DNA from: Takakia lepidozioides
Taxonomy: Eukaryota; Streptophyta; Takakiopsida; Takakiales; Takakiaceae
DNA: 64,000 bases
Reading direction: 5' to 3'
Assembly: GCA_030704615.1 (NCBI GenBank)
Contig: CM060731.1
Span: forward strand, 26,226,001-26,290,000
Position 1 is the stretch's first letter. Each line of letters opens with the position of its first letter. The translations under genes and the position numbers were made by a program. The notes beneath the pieces were generated by a model that saw only the letters and a program-made list of their open reading frames with translations, did not search any database and was not told the origin of the DNA. Positions 23,920-33,171 of this stretch are shown one piece after another.

Positions 23920-24642
23920 CTAAGTGCCTCGCTCTGCATGATGGTAAGGTGTAGGAGGTATATCTATGTCCAGAAACCTGCCACTAACCTTGTCCCAAGC
24001 TACAGTAGCTCGCTCTAACCAACCCTCCTCCTCTTTCTGCCAAGTAGAAACAAAGCAATACTCCCCTATCTCCCGCTCACTGAACACTAAAGAAAACAAA
24101 GGTAGGGTCTGATAGTCTCTCAACTCGAAAGCTTTGAGACGGTTGCGGGTGTCCTCATTGCGAATGACTGCATCTCCTTCAAACAGAACAAACTTGTCCT
24201 CGCTAATGAACCCCCGCTCGTGGTTGCCTTGTGCAGAGCGTGTTTGGCTGCAATGCTGTCTGATTGCACAAACTTGTGTAGCTCCTGCTCCTCTACTCCA
24301 ATACACCACGGCCTTGTGGCTGAACACCTTGGTCCCCGGGGCTGTCTTTGGCTGTGTTCCAAGCCTAGCTTTCACCCACTTTGGTATTCCACCTAAAGCT
24401 GCAGAACTGCTGGCTCCAACAGGGTCCTGACTGTCCAAAGCAATATTGAGGCCCTCAACGCCAACTACAGCAGTTTGTTGTCCACTGCTAATGCCTGACT
24501 CCCAGTATGCAATCAACTCGTCCAACTGTTTTCCATTCAAATCAGTCTGAGTTCCTTGGGAAACATAAATCTTGTCCCCTTGGGTGCACAGGCTAAGAGA
24601 AGAGACCTGCCCTTCAATTACGTCCTCATTTCCCCCAGCCAT
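23920..24642 (-). CDS. Leader ORF (ORF0), intact copy in the small retroelement
   Basis: 240 codons beginning MAGGNEDVIEGQ. No family was recognised. It is a mixed alpha/beta-looking sequence with a conserved segment FSLVFSEREIGEYCFVSTWQ near the C-terminus and no obvious membrane segment. It precedes gag by about 440 bp. The large element has the same ORF, broken by a one-base deletion near 38448. The frame is intact in an otherwise pol-less element, but whether that reflects selection or youth cannot be told from two copies. Possible roles, such as nucleic-acid binding or packaging, are speculation. Confidence 0.65.
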   Translation of the reverse strand: MAGGNEDVIEGQVSSLSLCTQGDKIYVSQGTQTDLNGKQLDELIAYWESGISSGQQTAVVGVEGLNIALDSQDPVGASSSAALGGIPKWVKARLGTQPKTAPGTKVFSHKAVVYWSRGAGATQVCAIRQHCSQTRSAQGNHERGFISEDKFVLFEGDAVIRNEDTRNRLKAFELRDYQTLPLFSLVFSEREIGEYCFVSTWQKEEEGWLERATVAWDKVSGRFLDIDIPPTPYHHAERGT

Positions 24643-25032
24643 ACAAGGAGTACATCCCCAGATTTATCTCTCATGTAGACCAGAACAGGTTCTAGAAACA
24701 AGATTGTGGATCTTTCATGGCACACTCATACTCTAAAAATTCCATAGATTTTTAGCAGAGTCCCAAAAACAAAAACCAGGTCTAGATAGGTAGATTTCCC
24801 CTTTCTTTAGGTCCATGCGCAAGTTTTGGGTCCAACGGCCTTGGTAGGCCAAAGTTATGGCCAAACAGGCTCTATCTAATTTAAATTAGATCAAAGAACA
24901 ATTTTTTTTTAAAAAAAATACTTGTCTTGGTTCCTGTTCCCTGGTTAACTACGGGTTCCCGAGGCCGTTCCCCTTGCACTGTGGGCACACTACTGCCCCA
25001 TTTCCGAGCGCACTCCATAGCAGCAGTCTTCC

Positions 25033-25073
<41 letters not shown>

Positions 25074-25104
25074 ATGGTGGGACTTACAACAATAGCACAG
25101 GGCA

Positions 25105-25311
25105 TCACCGCGTCCTTGGCATCAGCGGCATGGGGGCATCTCCTATTTGAGGTATTCGGATTGACCTAACCCTGATCTTCACAAACCACAGTCCATCAGC
25201 GTTGGTTGTCAACAGAACCTGATCAATCATGCCACTTTCACTGTGGCGCAAATATGTGCTCTGGTCACGCTTGGTGTAGCGCTGTGCTTGACTGGCATTG
25301 TCATCCTCCAC
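25105..25311 (-). pseudogene. RNA polymerase II second-largest subunit (RPB2) fragment
   Basis: The minus-strand frame reads [20 protein letters not shown], then VLLTTNADG and [11 protein letters not shown]. This is a well-conserved stretch of RPB2-type RNA polymerase subunits near the hybrid-binding domain. Only about 60 codons are present, with no continuation to the next conserved block, so this is a captured fragment and not a gene. Confidence 0.8.
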
Positions 25312-25563
25312 ATGTTCATATCATGCCTGCGATCACCACCCAAGTTGACCCCAACCAGTATTGATAGTGAGTGCAACTCGGTTGTTCTCCACACGCTCCA
25401 TCATGCCTGCGATCAGCTTCCACACAAGGTGGTCCATTTCCGATGCCTGGCCTCCGCCCTCAATGTAGATGATATGACTCTTAACTCCCCAAATGTATGG
25501 GCCTGAGCAGCTCTCCAGCTATCCATTTCACTCCAGGCACTTTGTATTCATCCTAGGGACGTT

Positions 25564-26376
25564 GTGGTAGTGCAGATATCAGCGTTCACAGCTTGCCAGC
25601 CCCTCCCTTGCGAACTGCGGTTATCCAACTCATGCCAGCGCTGCTCCATGCTGCACGGTAGAGCTTTCTTTGTGAAGGATCTTGAAATAAACCTGGCAGG
25701 TTTGAATCTTTCTTATAGTAGTCACATTGTAACAGAGCCATCAAGCAACAAATTGCAGTGGCAGTCGTTTACTGGATCCTCGCAACAGCCTTCCTTGCAG
25801 GATTCTTTACCTAGTTGGTTCACATTAGCAAATGAATCAGCATCTTCATCTCGTCAAGTGGTTGGAATGCCTGAGTGGTCACTGCCCATCAATCAAACTC
25901 AGACGGAGAACGGTTTGCTTGGTCTGCAAGGACACTCTTTGTCAGTAGGTGTTTGCCCCAAACAGCCAGAGCTGCAGCAGGTCTGCACACCCAGCCCGCA
26001 GGTGGAGCAAGACTGCAAGATATGTGGGTTCACGTTGACAAACAAGCGGACATGGCCAGTCTCCAGTCCCCAGATCACTCAAGGTGAGGATTCTGAAAGC
26101 TCAGGGCATTGCCCAGTGGCAGAAATAGCTAAGCCTTCTACCTATGGTAACTTGGGGACAGGAGCATCACTTGCAATGGTTGAGCAAGAGATAACCCCAC
26201 AATCCACGGGCCCCAACACCAATCTTGGAGGGCACGGACGACACTCGCAAGGCCCGACCACTCAGCAACCTCTGCTGCCGCACAGCATCCACGCCTGCAG
26301 CGGGAGTCACCAAGGCCCTGGCAGCTACGGTCGCTACGGTCGGTTTTCCCTGCATGTGATAGTATCGCGCAGCTAG
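25564..26376 (+). pseudogene. Open frame of unknown origin in captured segment
   Basis: A 270-codon frame rich in Ser, Gln, Pro and Gly. It contains a CKICGFTLTNKRTWP segment that could be half of a zinc-binding motif. No family was recognised. It has no counterpart in the large element and is probably another captured host fragment or a chance frame. Confidence 0.35.
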
Positions 26377-26386
26377 TGGGTGCACT

Positions 26387-26614
26387 AAAGGCTGGCATGA
26401 AAGAGCACATAAAGCAGCACTTGAGGCTTTGTTCCTACTACATCAAGCCTGGTCCTCCAGTCCTGCCGAGGTGGGAAAAGCACAAGCCATGGCAGCGGCA
26501 GAAGCCATCCCTATGCTGCAACTGTTGATGAGGACATGCCCCCCACGCTTTCAGAACAAGGCAGACAGCCTGCTGCAATGCCTGCCAGGAGGACGAGAAT
26601 ATTGTTGGCTTTGA
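26387..26614 (+). pseudogene. Cellulose synthase-interactive protein (CSI1-like) fragment
   Basis: The frame gives [20 protein letters not shown], then [38 protein letters not shown]. It matches the last armadillo-repeat part of plant CSI1-type proteins just before their C2 domain. These link cellulose synthase complexes to microtubules. The match stops after CLPG and the frame ends soon after, so only one short piece was captured. Confidence 0.75.
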
Positions 26615-26778
26615 ACTGCTGCAGCGACACTTCGAGTGGTTCCCGCCTTCCTGTTATGCTCCACTAGGCACACATAGCCAGTCTACCTGCAGGCTATCGT
26701 AACCAAGCTATATTATAATAGTGCTTAAAAACAGGAACGTCACATCTAGCTTAGCACTAGAAAACTAGATACAGTTCC

Positions 26779-26790
26779 ATCTCTCTCGAG
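26779..26790 (-). other. Self-priming site (PBS) of the small retroelement
   Basis: On the minus strand the 5' B repeat is followed directly by CTCGAGAGAGAT. It is perfectly complementary to ATCTCTCTCGAG inside B (26983-26994). The same 12-mer pair occurs in the large element although the bases beyond it differ. Confidence 0.7.
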
Positions 26791-27149
26791 TGATAAACAA
26801 AAGCTAAAAGGACACACACTCTCAACACAAGAAATATGAAATCCATCGCTATCACTCTTTAAAATAGAAGTCGAGCCAGGGGCACCCCAAGCTATGGGGA
26901 CTCCACCCCACAACAACCTACACTCCTATCATAAGCACACTCAGATCTAAACGCATGAAGGAGCTCGATTGCGCAGGCTCAACTCGAGAGAGATGAGCTG
27001 CGCGACTGACGCTCTCGTGAAGATAAGATAGTTCAGGTGTCAAGCTCAAACTTGACACCTGACTTAACACTTGAACTAAATCCAAGTGTTAAATACAAAT
27101 AACTAGTTTTATTCTAGTTAGTTTCACACTGTGTTTATTTAACTTGACA
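26791..27149 (-). repeat. 5' B repeat of the small retroelement
   Basis: About 359 bp; on the minus strand it starts TGTCAAGTTAAATAAACACA and ends GTTTATCA. It adjoins the GGGT target duplication at 27150-27153. No A repeat is attached at this end. Confidence 0.9.
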
Positions 27150-28173
27150 GGGTTTCCACTTCCTTCACGTATGCGTACTTGAGTTCTGTAACATTGCTTC
27201 CCGTCTTGTACTGAAACCGGAGCTTGTGATCTGGAGGTTCCCCAACGACTTCAATGCCCCCATTCTTTTATACTGCTATTCAATTTGTATATAGCTACAT
27301 GCTCGGTCTTGTATCCCGGGGATCTGACAGGTAAGAAATCCCCACAAATGTCTGCAGACATTCCGGGTTGGCAATCTTCGGGGGCCTGAGAACTGCAAAA
27401 GCCAGATGTCCAATATTTGATCAGGAAAACACCTCGAGTCGACGTTAGAAAATGTTTATGACGTGACCATGATATTTAATCACACTATCTTTTCCACATA
27501 CAATGAAGGCCAAACCAAATCCCACAAGGTTTGTAAGCTCAAACACATTGAAAAATCTTTGTAAATATCCATCTTTTATTTATATCAGAGAGCAACTGAG
27601 ATTTACAACACATTCCTCAATAATGAGACAACATTACTCAAATGTCCAGAGACCAGTGTCTTCATCACAATAGATTCGGCCTAACCAAACAGGTTCCAAA
27701 AGAGGATCTTGACCTTGAGTTCCCGACAGCCCAAGAATCTCGGCACAGACATTGTCCATGGGTAGTTCATATTCTTCGGGGTATGACGTGCGTGGAACGT
27801 AAGTCTCTGGACTGTATGATTCTGGAACATAGGTAGAGTAGAATAACATGTATTCATATGGCCGTTGGCTATCTCGTTTAGAGGAACGAATGTACTGTGA
27901 TGAGGTTGGCATATATTCAGGGGAAGACGGACAATATCCAGGCGAGTCTGCTGCCTCTGAACCGGATGATGAGTAGACTATTTTAGTTGGTTCAATGAAG
28001 TCTGGAAGCTCGTATTTGGAGTTCCGGGAATTGGGTAGAAGCTCGATGAGTATTCGGTCGTTTCATCATTTCCACAGTAATCACTCCTACACAACCACCT
28101 ACGAACTGCCTCAGTTCACTCAAACACAAAATTAGTTTGGTCCTACCTCTCTAAAAAAATTGTTCCAAATTCT

Positions 28174-28650
28174 CAACGTCGACATGAATGTCGACGTCCC
28201 TTCGGAGGAGACTAAGGAGTACTATTTTTTGGAACATTTCTTCTACTACCTATGTCGAATTCAGTATGATCCTAAGTAAGGGACAGAAGATTTTACGTCA
28301 GGTCTAATGAACGTCGACGCAAATGTCGAGGTTCCAGATAAATATGTCAAGAAATAGTGGGACATTTCGCCACGAAGACGCTAATGTAAAAACCTCACCC
28401 AACCTAGCTTGCCACATCTTACCTCAGTACAAGAATCCAAATTGACCTAAGTGAAACTCAATCTCATGAAAACCGAACATAATCCAACCTCTTTGAACCG
28501 CATTTCCCAACCTAACCTGGCCTCATTAAACTCCACAACGTCGACACTCATGTCGATGTTCTTGGCATTAGCTTTTCATGATTACGTGAACCAGGAAGTT
28601 GCTATATTTCTAGATTTTTTAGACTTTCTAGACATTAATGTTGACGTTCT
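28174..28650. repeat. Palindromic GTCGAC motifs, right group
   Basis: Four copies of the same dyad as at 21.7 kb, at 28174-28200, 28310-28335, 28537-28560 and 28631-28650, spaced irregularly by about 75-200 bp. Without the small retroelement, all six lie within roughly 2.3 kb. Confidence 0.55.
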
Positions 28651-28659
28651 GACTCACTA

Positions 28660-29256
28660 TCAATCGTGTACGCATATGGTCTTATGATTTGTTGTCTCAT
28701 ATTTGGGAATTTGGAATGGTTACAAGGAGTGTTTCCATGGTACAAGTAGTGTTCAATTCATTTCCTATGCATTGTTTATGCATGTGCAGTGCATTACATT
28801 AGCAATTGAAATTGCAGTAGAATTTGAAATACATTTGAAAGTTTGGGGCTCTTTGCATTTGGGTGTTACAGTTTTGGATCTATGGTTTGGAGCCAAGTTA
28901 AGACAAGATAAAACAATAGAAATCAAGGGAAACAAGACAACACAATGAATTAATAATTCTGCAATTTTACCTACTATTGGATGCCATGTCGAAGTGCTTC
29001 GGTGTGTCTTGGAGGCTTCCAAATAAATTCAAATGCCCTCTATCCACTGATTGACCCTTCCACAAATACATCTATTAGCTTGAAAGGTATAAAAAGAGAT
29101 CTAATAAGGACAATGGAAAACAAGGTAACCAATATGGTGGTAATGACAAGAACTTCTGGTTGGCCCTACTGTACCAAAGCCATTAGAATACCTGAAAATA
29201 ACTCGGGGCGGGAAGCCCGAACAACAAATAGAAGCTCACAGGGAAAAGAAGATTGC
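28660..29256. other. Intergenic stretch left of the large retroelement
   Basis: No convincing gene. Its last ~50 bp (29205-29256, containing GGCGGGAAGCCCGAA) are the first part of a ~140 bp tandem repeat that resumes at 41155 beyond the element. Confidence 0.5.
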
Positions 29257-29342
29257 TGTCGTGCACATACATATCGCTACACAACTACATCGCTGTCCAA
29301 ACCACACCACACATATATGCACAATAAAGTAGTCTAGCACAA
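29257..29342 (-). repeat. Outer A repeat of the large retroelement
   Basis: 86 bp forming the element's 3' terminus (...TGTGCACGACA on the minus strand), next to the TTGC target duplication. It differs from the inner copy at 29701-29786 by one base (CAC versus CGC near the end). Confidence 0.92.
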
Positions 29343-29698
29343 TGATAATGAAGCTTGAAAGGACATACACTCCCAACACAAGAAATATAAAATCCATCGC
29401 TATCACTCATTGAAACTGAAGTCGAGCCAGGGGCACCCCAAGCTATGGGGACTCCACCCCACAACAACCTGTATCCCTACATAAGCACACTAAAACCTAA
29501 ACACATGCAGGAGCTCGGTCGCGCAGGCTCAACTCGAGAGAGATGAGCTGCGCGACTGCCGCTCTCGTGAAGATAAGACAGACCAGGTGTCAAACTAAAC
29601 TTGACACCTGATTTAACACTTGACCTAAATCCAAGTGTTAAATACAAATAACTAGTTTTATTCTAGCTGTTTTCACACTGTGCTTATTTAACTTGACA
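29343..29698 (-). repeat. 3' B repeat of the large retroelement
   Basis: 356 bp, apparently identical to 40799-41154. It is flanked on both sides by A repeats, with GC (29699-29700) between it and the inner A. The A-GC-B junction forms the palindrome GACAGCTGTC. Confidence 0.93.
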
Positions 29699-29700
29699 GC

Positions 29701-29786
29701 TGTCGTGCGCATACATATCGCTACACAACTACATCGCTGTCCAAACCACACCACACATATATGCACAATAAAGTAGTCTAGCACAA
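29701..29786 (-). repeat. Inner A repeat of the large retroelement
   Basis: 86 bp between the polypurine tract and the 3' B repeat. It has no counterpart at the 5' end. Confidence 0.92.
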
Positions 29787-29799
29787 TCGCCCCCCTAGC
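29787..29799 (-). other. Polypurine tract of the large retroelement
   Basis: The minus strand reads GCTAGGGGGGCGA directly before the inner A repeat. It is the likely plus-strand primer, so reverse transcription would place A, not B, at the start of the cDNA. Confidence 0.6.
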
Positions 29800-30045
29800 T
29801 GGTGGATAGGTCCCTCTACCTCCAGATAGCTACAAGACGTAATAGCCATAGCCGTACTAAGTCCTCTATCACTGTCCCTATCGTACTCAAACTCTATAGA
29901 CCAAGAGGCCGGGTACAAGAGTAGCCCCATCGTTAGTCGCCGTCTTGCAATCTGTGAACTTGAGCCAGGACTTCGTGTATTCAAGGTCTCCTGTAGCTGG
30001 GCCTTGCGTTTGCTTGTTAGCCTCCCATGGTTGTATCCACTCCCA

Positions 30046-33009
30046 CTATCCAATGCATTGTGGACATAACCAATCCCCATCTGGAACCATCTCAAGAGGT
30101 GGAGTCAAGCACCCCATATGCCAACCTCTAGAGCATCGATCACACACCAGCATGGTGGCTGCCCCTTTAGCAGACCCACACAACATGCACCTCAAACCTG
30201 CAGATACCACTGCCAGGTTTGGGTCAATCCTGCCATCGACATTCGGAAGGTGACATGGCGCACAATTACGCACATGGTCCTTCCAAGTTATGCCATCCCG
30301 ACCCTCCAAGACCAAGACGCCTGAGGGCAAGACCTCTCGAACCCTCAAAATAACACGTCCTGCAGTCACATCCAGGGTCGTAGGAGCAGTCTGCTGCAGA
30401 TAGACATAGTCACCAGGGTTGAATCTCCGAACCCCAGGACGATAGCCCCCACCACGTATGGTAGCATACCTCAACGTATCACGGTGTTGTGCAATGGCAA
30501 GGTTCTCGAAAGCCATAGGCATGACTCTCTTGAACAACTCTGCACGCTGCTCACATGCACGTGCCCACACGTCCGGATCGTCAAGGTTAAGAACTGTAGC
30601 AGCTTCTCTGCGAATGGATGTAGGCAAATCCGGCTCTCGGCCAAAGAGAAGAAAGTATGGTGAGAAGGAGGCAAGTGATGCTTGCTTGCTGAACCTGTAG
30701 CCCATGGCTAACCAGGGTAACTGAAGGTCCCAATCTCCTAGGTGTCCCTTCTGCAAGCCATACTTGCGCAAACCCCTCTTTACTGTCTGAACAACTCTCT
30801 CTGCCAAGCCATCGGCTTCAGGATGATCCCGAGAAGTGGTGCGGTGGTCTATCAAGGCCTTGTCACACAAAGCCTGAAACTCCCCCAAGAACTCTCTCCC
30901 TTGGTCCGTGAGTACCTCAGCTGGAGCACCGAATCGGCTAAGCACACAATCCAGGAATGCATACGCAGCTCCCTCACTAGCCTTATCAGGCAATGGAACC
31001 AATTCAATCCACTTGGAGAAGTGCTCCACCATCACCAACACGTACTTGTTGTGGCGCATGGTCAGTGGCAACGGCCCTGCGAAGTCAAGACTCCACCTGT
31101 AGCCCAATCCCATGATCGGAAGAGGGTGCAATTGTGGAGTAGGGGCGTTGAATGAAGCACGCACCCTGTCACACACCATGCACCTAGCCACAAATTGTTG
31201 CACCTCTGTGTGCATACCACGCCACCAATACTGCCCCTGCAGTAGACTATGAGTGCGTCGCACCCCAAAATGCCCCAACTCGCGCACTAACCGTGCCCGC
31301 TGTGTTGGGTGAGGCACAATCCTCACTCGACCATCCTCCCACACTCGGAGCAGGTGTGTCCCCTCCCACTTGAACCTCTTGGCTCGTTGTAGGATCCGAT
31401 CCCTCTCCTTGGCAGTCATAGTGGCTGCCGTGTCTCCACTGCGGAGGTAGTCCAACACAACTGAATCCTCATGTATATCTTTGGCGCCACCCTGCTCATT
31501 GCTGGCCTCAGGGTCCTCAGACACTTGATCTACAGTCATCCCTGTTGTAGGTCCAACCTGGCCTTCCGCTGCCAAGATACACAGAAATGCAGATGCATGC
31601 CATCCGGGCACCATCTCCTCGTCCGTCTCACCATGCCACCGAGCTCCAGTGTCATCCTGCTGGCTCGTGCATGGATTGCGACTCAACCCATCTGCATTTC
31701 GATTGACCAAACCCGGTCGATGCACCACCTGAAAGTCATACTCTTGAAGGATGAGTGCCCACCGTGCAAGCTTCCCCGTAAGCTTGTCTGACTCCATCAA
31801 CCACTTGAGTGGTTGGTGATCCGTGACAAGGGTGAAGAGATTGCCGTATAGATAGCACCTGAAGTGTGCCACGGCCCACACTGCAGCTAAGCATTCTCCC
31901 TCATATGAGCTATACTTAGACTCTGCAGCATTGTTCGAGCGGCTAGCATAAGCCACTACGAACTCTCTTCCCTCATCATCCACCTGTGTGAGCACCGCTC
32001 CAAGCCCCAGCATGCTCCAATCTGTATGCAGCTGAAAAGGACGCCCCCTGATAGGTCGTCTCAAGATGGGCGCCGAGGTCAACCTCGCCTTGAGCTCTTG
32101 AAAAGCTTGTTCTTGCTCATCTTCCCACTGCCACTCCTGGTCCACCTTGGTCAGCTTGGTTAGAGCCTTTGCAATGGCACTAAATCCCTTAACAAACCGT
32201 CTGTAATAGTTTGCTAACCCCATGAAAGCTCGAACTCGGCTCACATCCGTGGGGCGTGGAACCTGTGCAATGGACTCTACCTTAGTCTGCTGTACCCCCA
32301 ATCCTCCAGGATATATCATGTGACCCAGATACTCAATCTGGTTGTGGAAAAACTTGCACTTGCCCGGATGTAACTTCAATCCGTGCGTCCTCAAGCGCTC
32401 AAATACCCCCTGAAGGTGTCTCTCATGCTCCTCCACCGTAGCACTAAAGATGATGATGTCATCTATGTAGCACCGAGCAAACTCCACCCCTGCTAGAATC
32501 CTGTCCATGACTCTTTGAAACTCAGCGGGAGCGTTTTTAAGCCCAAATGGTAAGAACCGCCACTGGTATAGGCAATCCTTCCCGTGCTCATTGATCCCCC
32601 AGAATGCCGTCTTTTGCTTATCCGCCTCCTTGATCGGCAACTGGTGATATCCGGATCGTAAATCCAACGTGCTAAAGACCTTGGAATGCCCAATGGCATC
32701 AAAGATCTCCTCTGGTGTTGGCATGGCATACCTATCGGACTTGGTCTGACGATTTACAGGCCGGTAATCACCGCACATACGTCTCTCCGTCCAATTGCCA
32801 TAGACATCCTTCTTAGCTGGCATCACTGTGGCTGAAGCATACTCTCCACCAGAGAGCTCCACCAAACCTGCCTCCCAGAGATCTTGAGTCCTCATCTGAA
32901 TCAAAGACCTCTCCATGTCACTGTATCTATAGGGTCTCCGAAAGATTGGCGTGTCAGTGGCCAACTCAATACGGATCTCTTGACCCTTCAGTGCTCCCAA
33001 GTCCTTCAA
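30046..33009 (-). CDS. pol: Pol part 2: reverse transcriptase, RNase H, integrase, PHD finger
   Basis: 987 codons from the first Met; the frame is open upstream to the UAG at 33169-33171, so it is probably made by readthrough. Reverse transcriptase covers about residues 10-230: LDLRSGYHQL, FLPFGLKNAPAEF and active site YIDD at 181-184. RNase H follows (LHTDWS, YEGECLAAVWAVAHF, LVTDHQPL), then AWALILQEYDFQV and NADGLSRNP. Integrase has an HHCC region (GHFGVRRTHSLL ... CMVCDRV) and a DDE core (WSLDFAGPLP, VLTDQGREFLG, EADGLAERVVQT). A C-terminal SH3-like part follows. The last 47 residues are a C4HC3 PHD finger. No frameshift is seen. Confidence 0.95.
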   Translation of the reverse strand: MKDLGALKGQEIRIELATDTPIFRRPYRYSDMERSLIQMRTQDLWEAGLVELSGGEYASATVMPAKKDVYGNWTERRMCGDYRPVNRQTKSDRYAMPTPEEIFDAIGHSKVFSTLDLRSGYHQLPIKEADKQKTAFWGINEHGKDCLYQWRFLPFGLKNAPAEFQRVMDRILAGVEFARCYIDDIIIFSATVEEHERHLQGVFERLRTHGLKLHPGKCKFFHNQIEYLGHMIYPGGLGVQQTKVESIAQVPRPTDVSRVRAFMGLANYYRRFVKGFSAIAKALTKLTKVDQEWQWEDEQEQAFQELKARLTSAPILRRPIRGRPFQLHTDWSMLGLGAVLTQVDDEGREFVVAYASRSNNAAESKYSSYEGECLAAVWAVAHFRCYLYGNLFTLVTDHQPLKWLMESDKLTGKLARWALILQEYDFQVVHRPGLVNRNADGLSRNPCTSQQDDTGARWHGETDEEMVPGWHASAFLCILAAEGQVGPTTGMTVDQVSEDPEASNEQGGAKDIHEDSVVLDYLRSGDTAATMTAKERDRILQRAKRFKWEGTHLLRVWEDGRVRIVPHPTQRARLVRELGHFGVRRTHSLLQGQYWWRGMHTEVQQFVARCMVCDRVRASFNAPTPQLHPLPIMGLGYRWSLDFAGPLPLTMRHNKYVLVMVEHFSKWIELVPLPDKASEGAAYAFLDCVLSRFGAPAEVLTDQGREFLGEFQALCDKALIDHRTTSRDHPEADGLAERVVQTVKRGLRKYGLQKGHLGDWDLQLPWLAMGYRFSKQASLASFSPYFLLFGREPDLPTSIRREAATVLNLDDPDVWARACEQRAELFKRVMPMAFENLAIAQHRDTLRYATIRGGGYRPGVRRFNPGDYVYLQQTAPTTLDVTAGRVILRVREVLPSGVLVLEGRDGITWKDHVRNCAPCHLPNVDGRIDPNLAVVSAGLRCMLCGSAKGAATMLVCDRCSRGWHMGCLTPPLEMVPDGDWLCPQCIG
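30049..30189 (-). other. PHD finger at the integrase C-terminus
   Basis: The pattern is CMLCG, then CDRCSRGWHMGCL, then W-LCPQC, giving four Cys, one His and three Cys with the usual aromatic before the last pair. PHD fingers commonly bind the histone H3 tail, often unmodified or trimethylated Lys4. Here it occupies the place where chromoviruses carry a chromodomain. Confidence 0.9.
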
Positions 33010-33168
33010 ACTGAAGGCAAAGCAATTCCTGTAAGCCCTCAGGAACCGCCGTATACGTCGTCTCTCTCCTCCGGTGACAATGGGTCCAATGTCAGGCTCC
33101 CAATTGTCCTCCGTAACTGCAACCTTAAGTCCAGTGGGCTTAGAGGTAGAGGACGCGTCCCGTGGTTG

Positions 33169-33171
33169 CTA
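33169..33171 (-). promoter_or_regulatory. In-frame UAG in a readthrough context
   Basis: On the minus strand the protease-methyltransferase frame ends GCA UAG CAA CCA and continues open in the same frame into RT. UAG followed by CAR-YYA is the tobacco-mosaic-type leaky context. Readthrough would yield a single Pol of about 1840 codons (35565-30046). Confidence 0.7.

Larger units (their letters stand above)
24974..26698. other. Captured host-gene segment in the small retroelement leader
   Basis: This block is unrelated to the block at the same place in the large element, while the flanks on both sides match. It contains an RPB2-like fragment (25105-25311, minus) and a CSI1-like fragment (26387-26614, plus). 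An open frame of unknown origin (25564-26376, plus) lies between them. A (GA)n microsatellite lies at about 25037-25070. Confidence 0.75.
22489..27149 (-). mobile_element. Non-autonomous retroelement with split terminal repeats (small copy)
   Basis: A 4.66 kb relative of the large element at 29257-41154, in the same orientation. Target duplication GGGT lies at 22485-22488 and 27150-27153. Right to left: B repeat (26791-27149), priming site (26779-26790), leader, captured host fragments (24974-26698), intact leader ORF (24642-23920), truncated gag (23478-22939), B repeat (22576-22934) and terminal A repeat (22489-22575). Pol is absent. The deletion runs from gag to just before the 3' B repeat with GACA at the junction, so it is a deletion derivative needing help in trans. 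Confidence 0.9.
20287..28066 (-). pseudogene. Unrecognised host gene, minus strand, interrupted by two transposons
   Basis: A series of exon-like frames reads right to left. 28066-27634 is Tyr/Ser/Pro-rich and ends ...EDTGLWTFE. About 27430-27300 contains AVLRPPKIANPECLQTF. About 27260-27154 continues in the same frame across the small retroelement into 22488-22345. 22228-21809 contains FIIGGQHTIVATKVL. 21563-21324, 21165-20926 and 20929-20290 follow. The GGQHT..A motif faintly recalls ParB-like folds, but I do not claim a function. The small retroelement lies inside an exon and the CACTA right end abuts the 3' side, so the copy is probably dead. Splice sites were not resolved. Confidence 0.4.

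Noticed and set aside
25037-25070. (GA)n tract as a regulatory GAGA element
   Set aside because: A simple microsatellite at the edge of a captured segment; nothing links it to regulation.
29343-29698. Treating B alone as the LTR with A as flanking host DNA
   Set aside because: B alone gives no target duplication on the left. Including A gives TTGC here and GGGT in the small copy, and the paralogous empty site agrees.
30742-31155. Plus-strand frames across 30-37 kb
   Set aside because: They are antisense shadows of the retrotransposon pol and gag genes.
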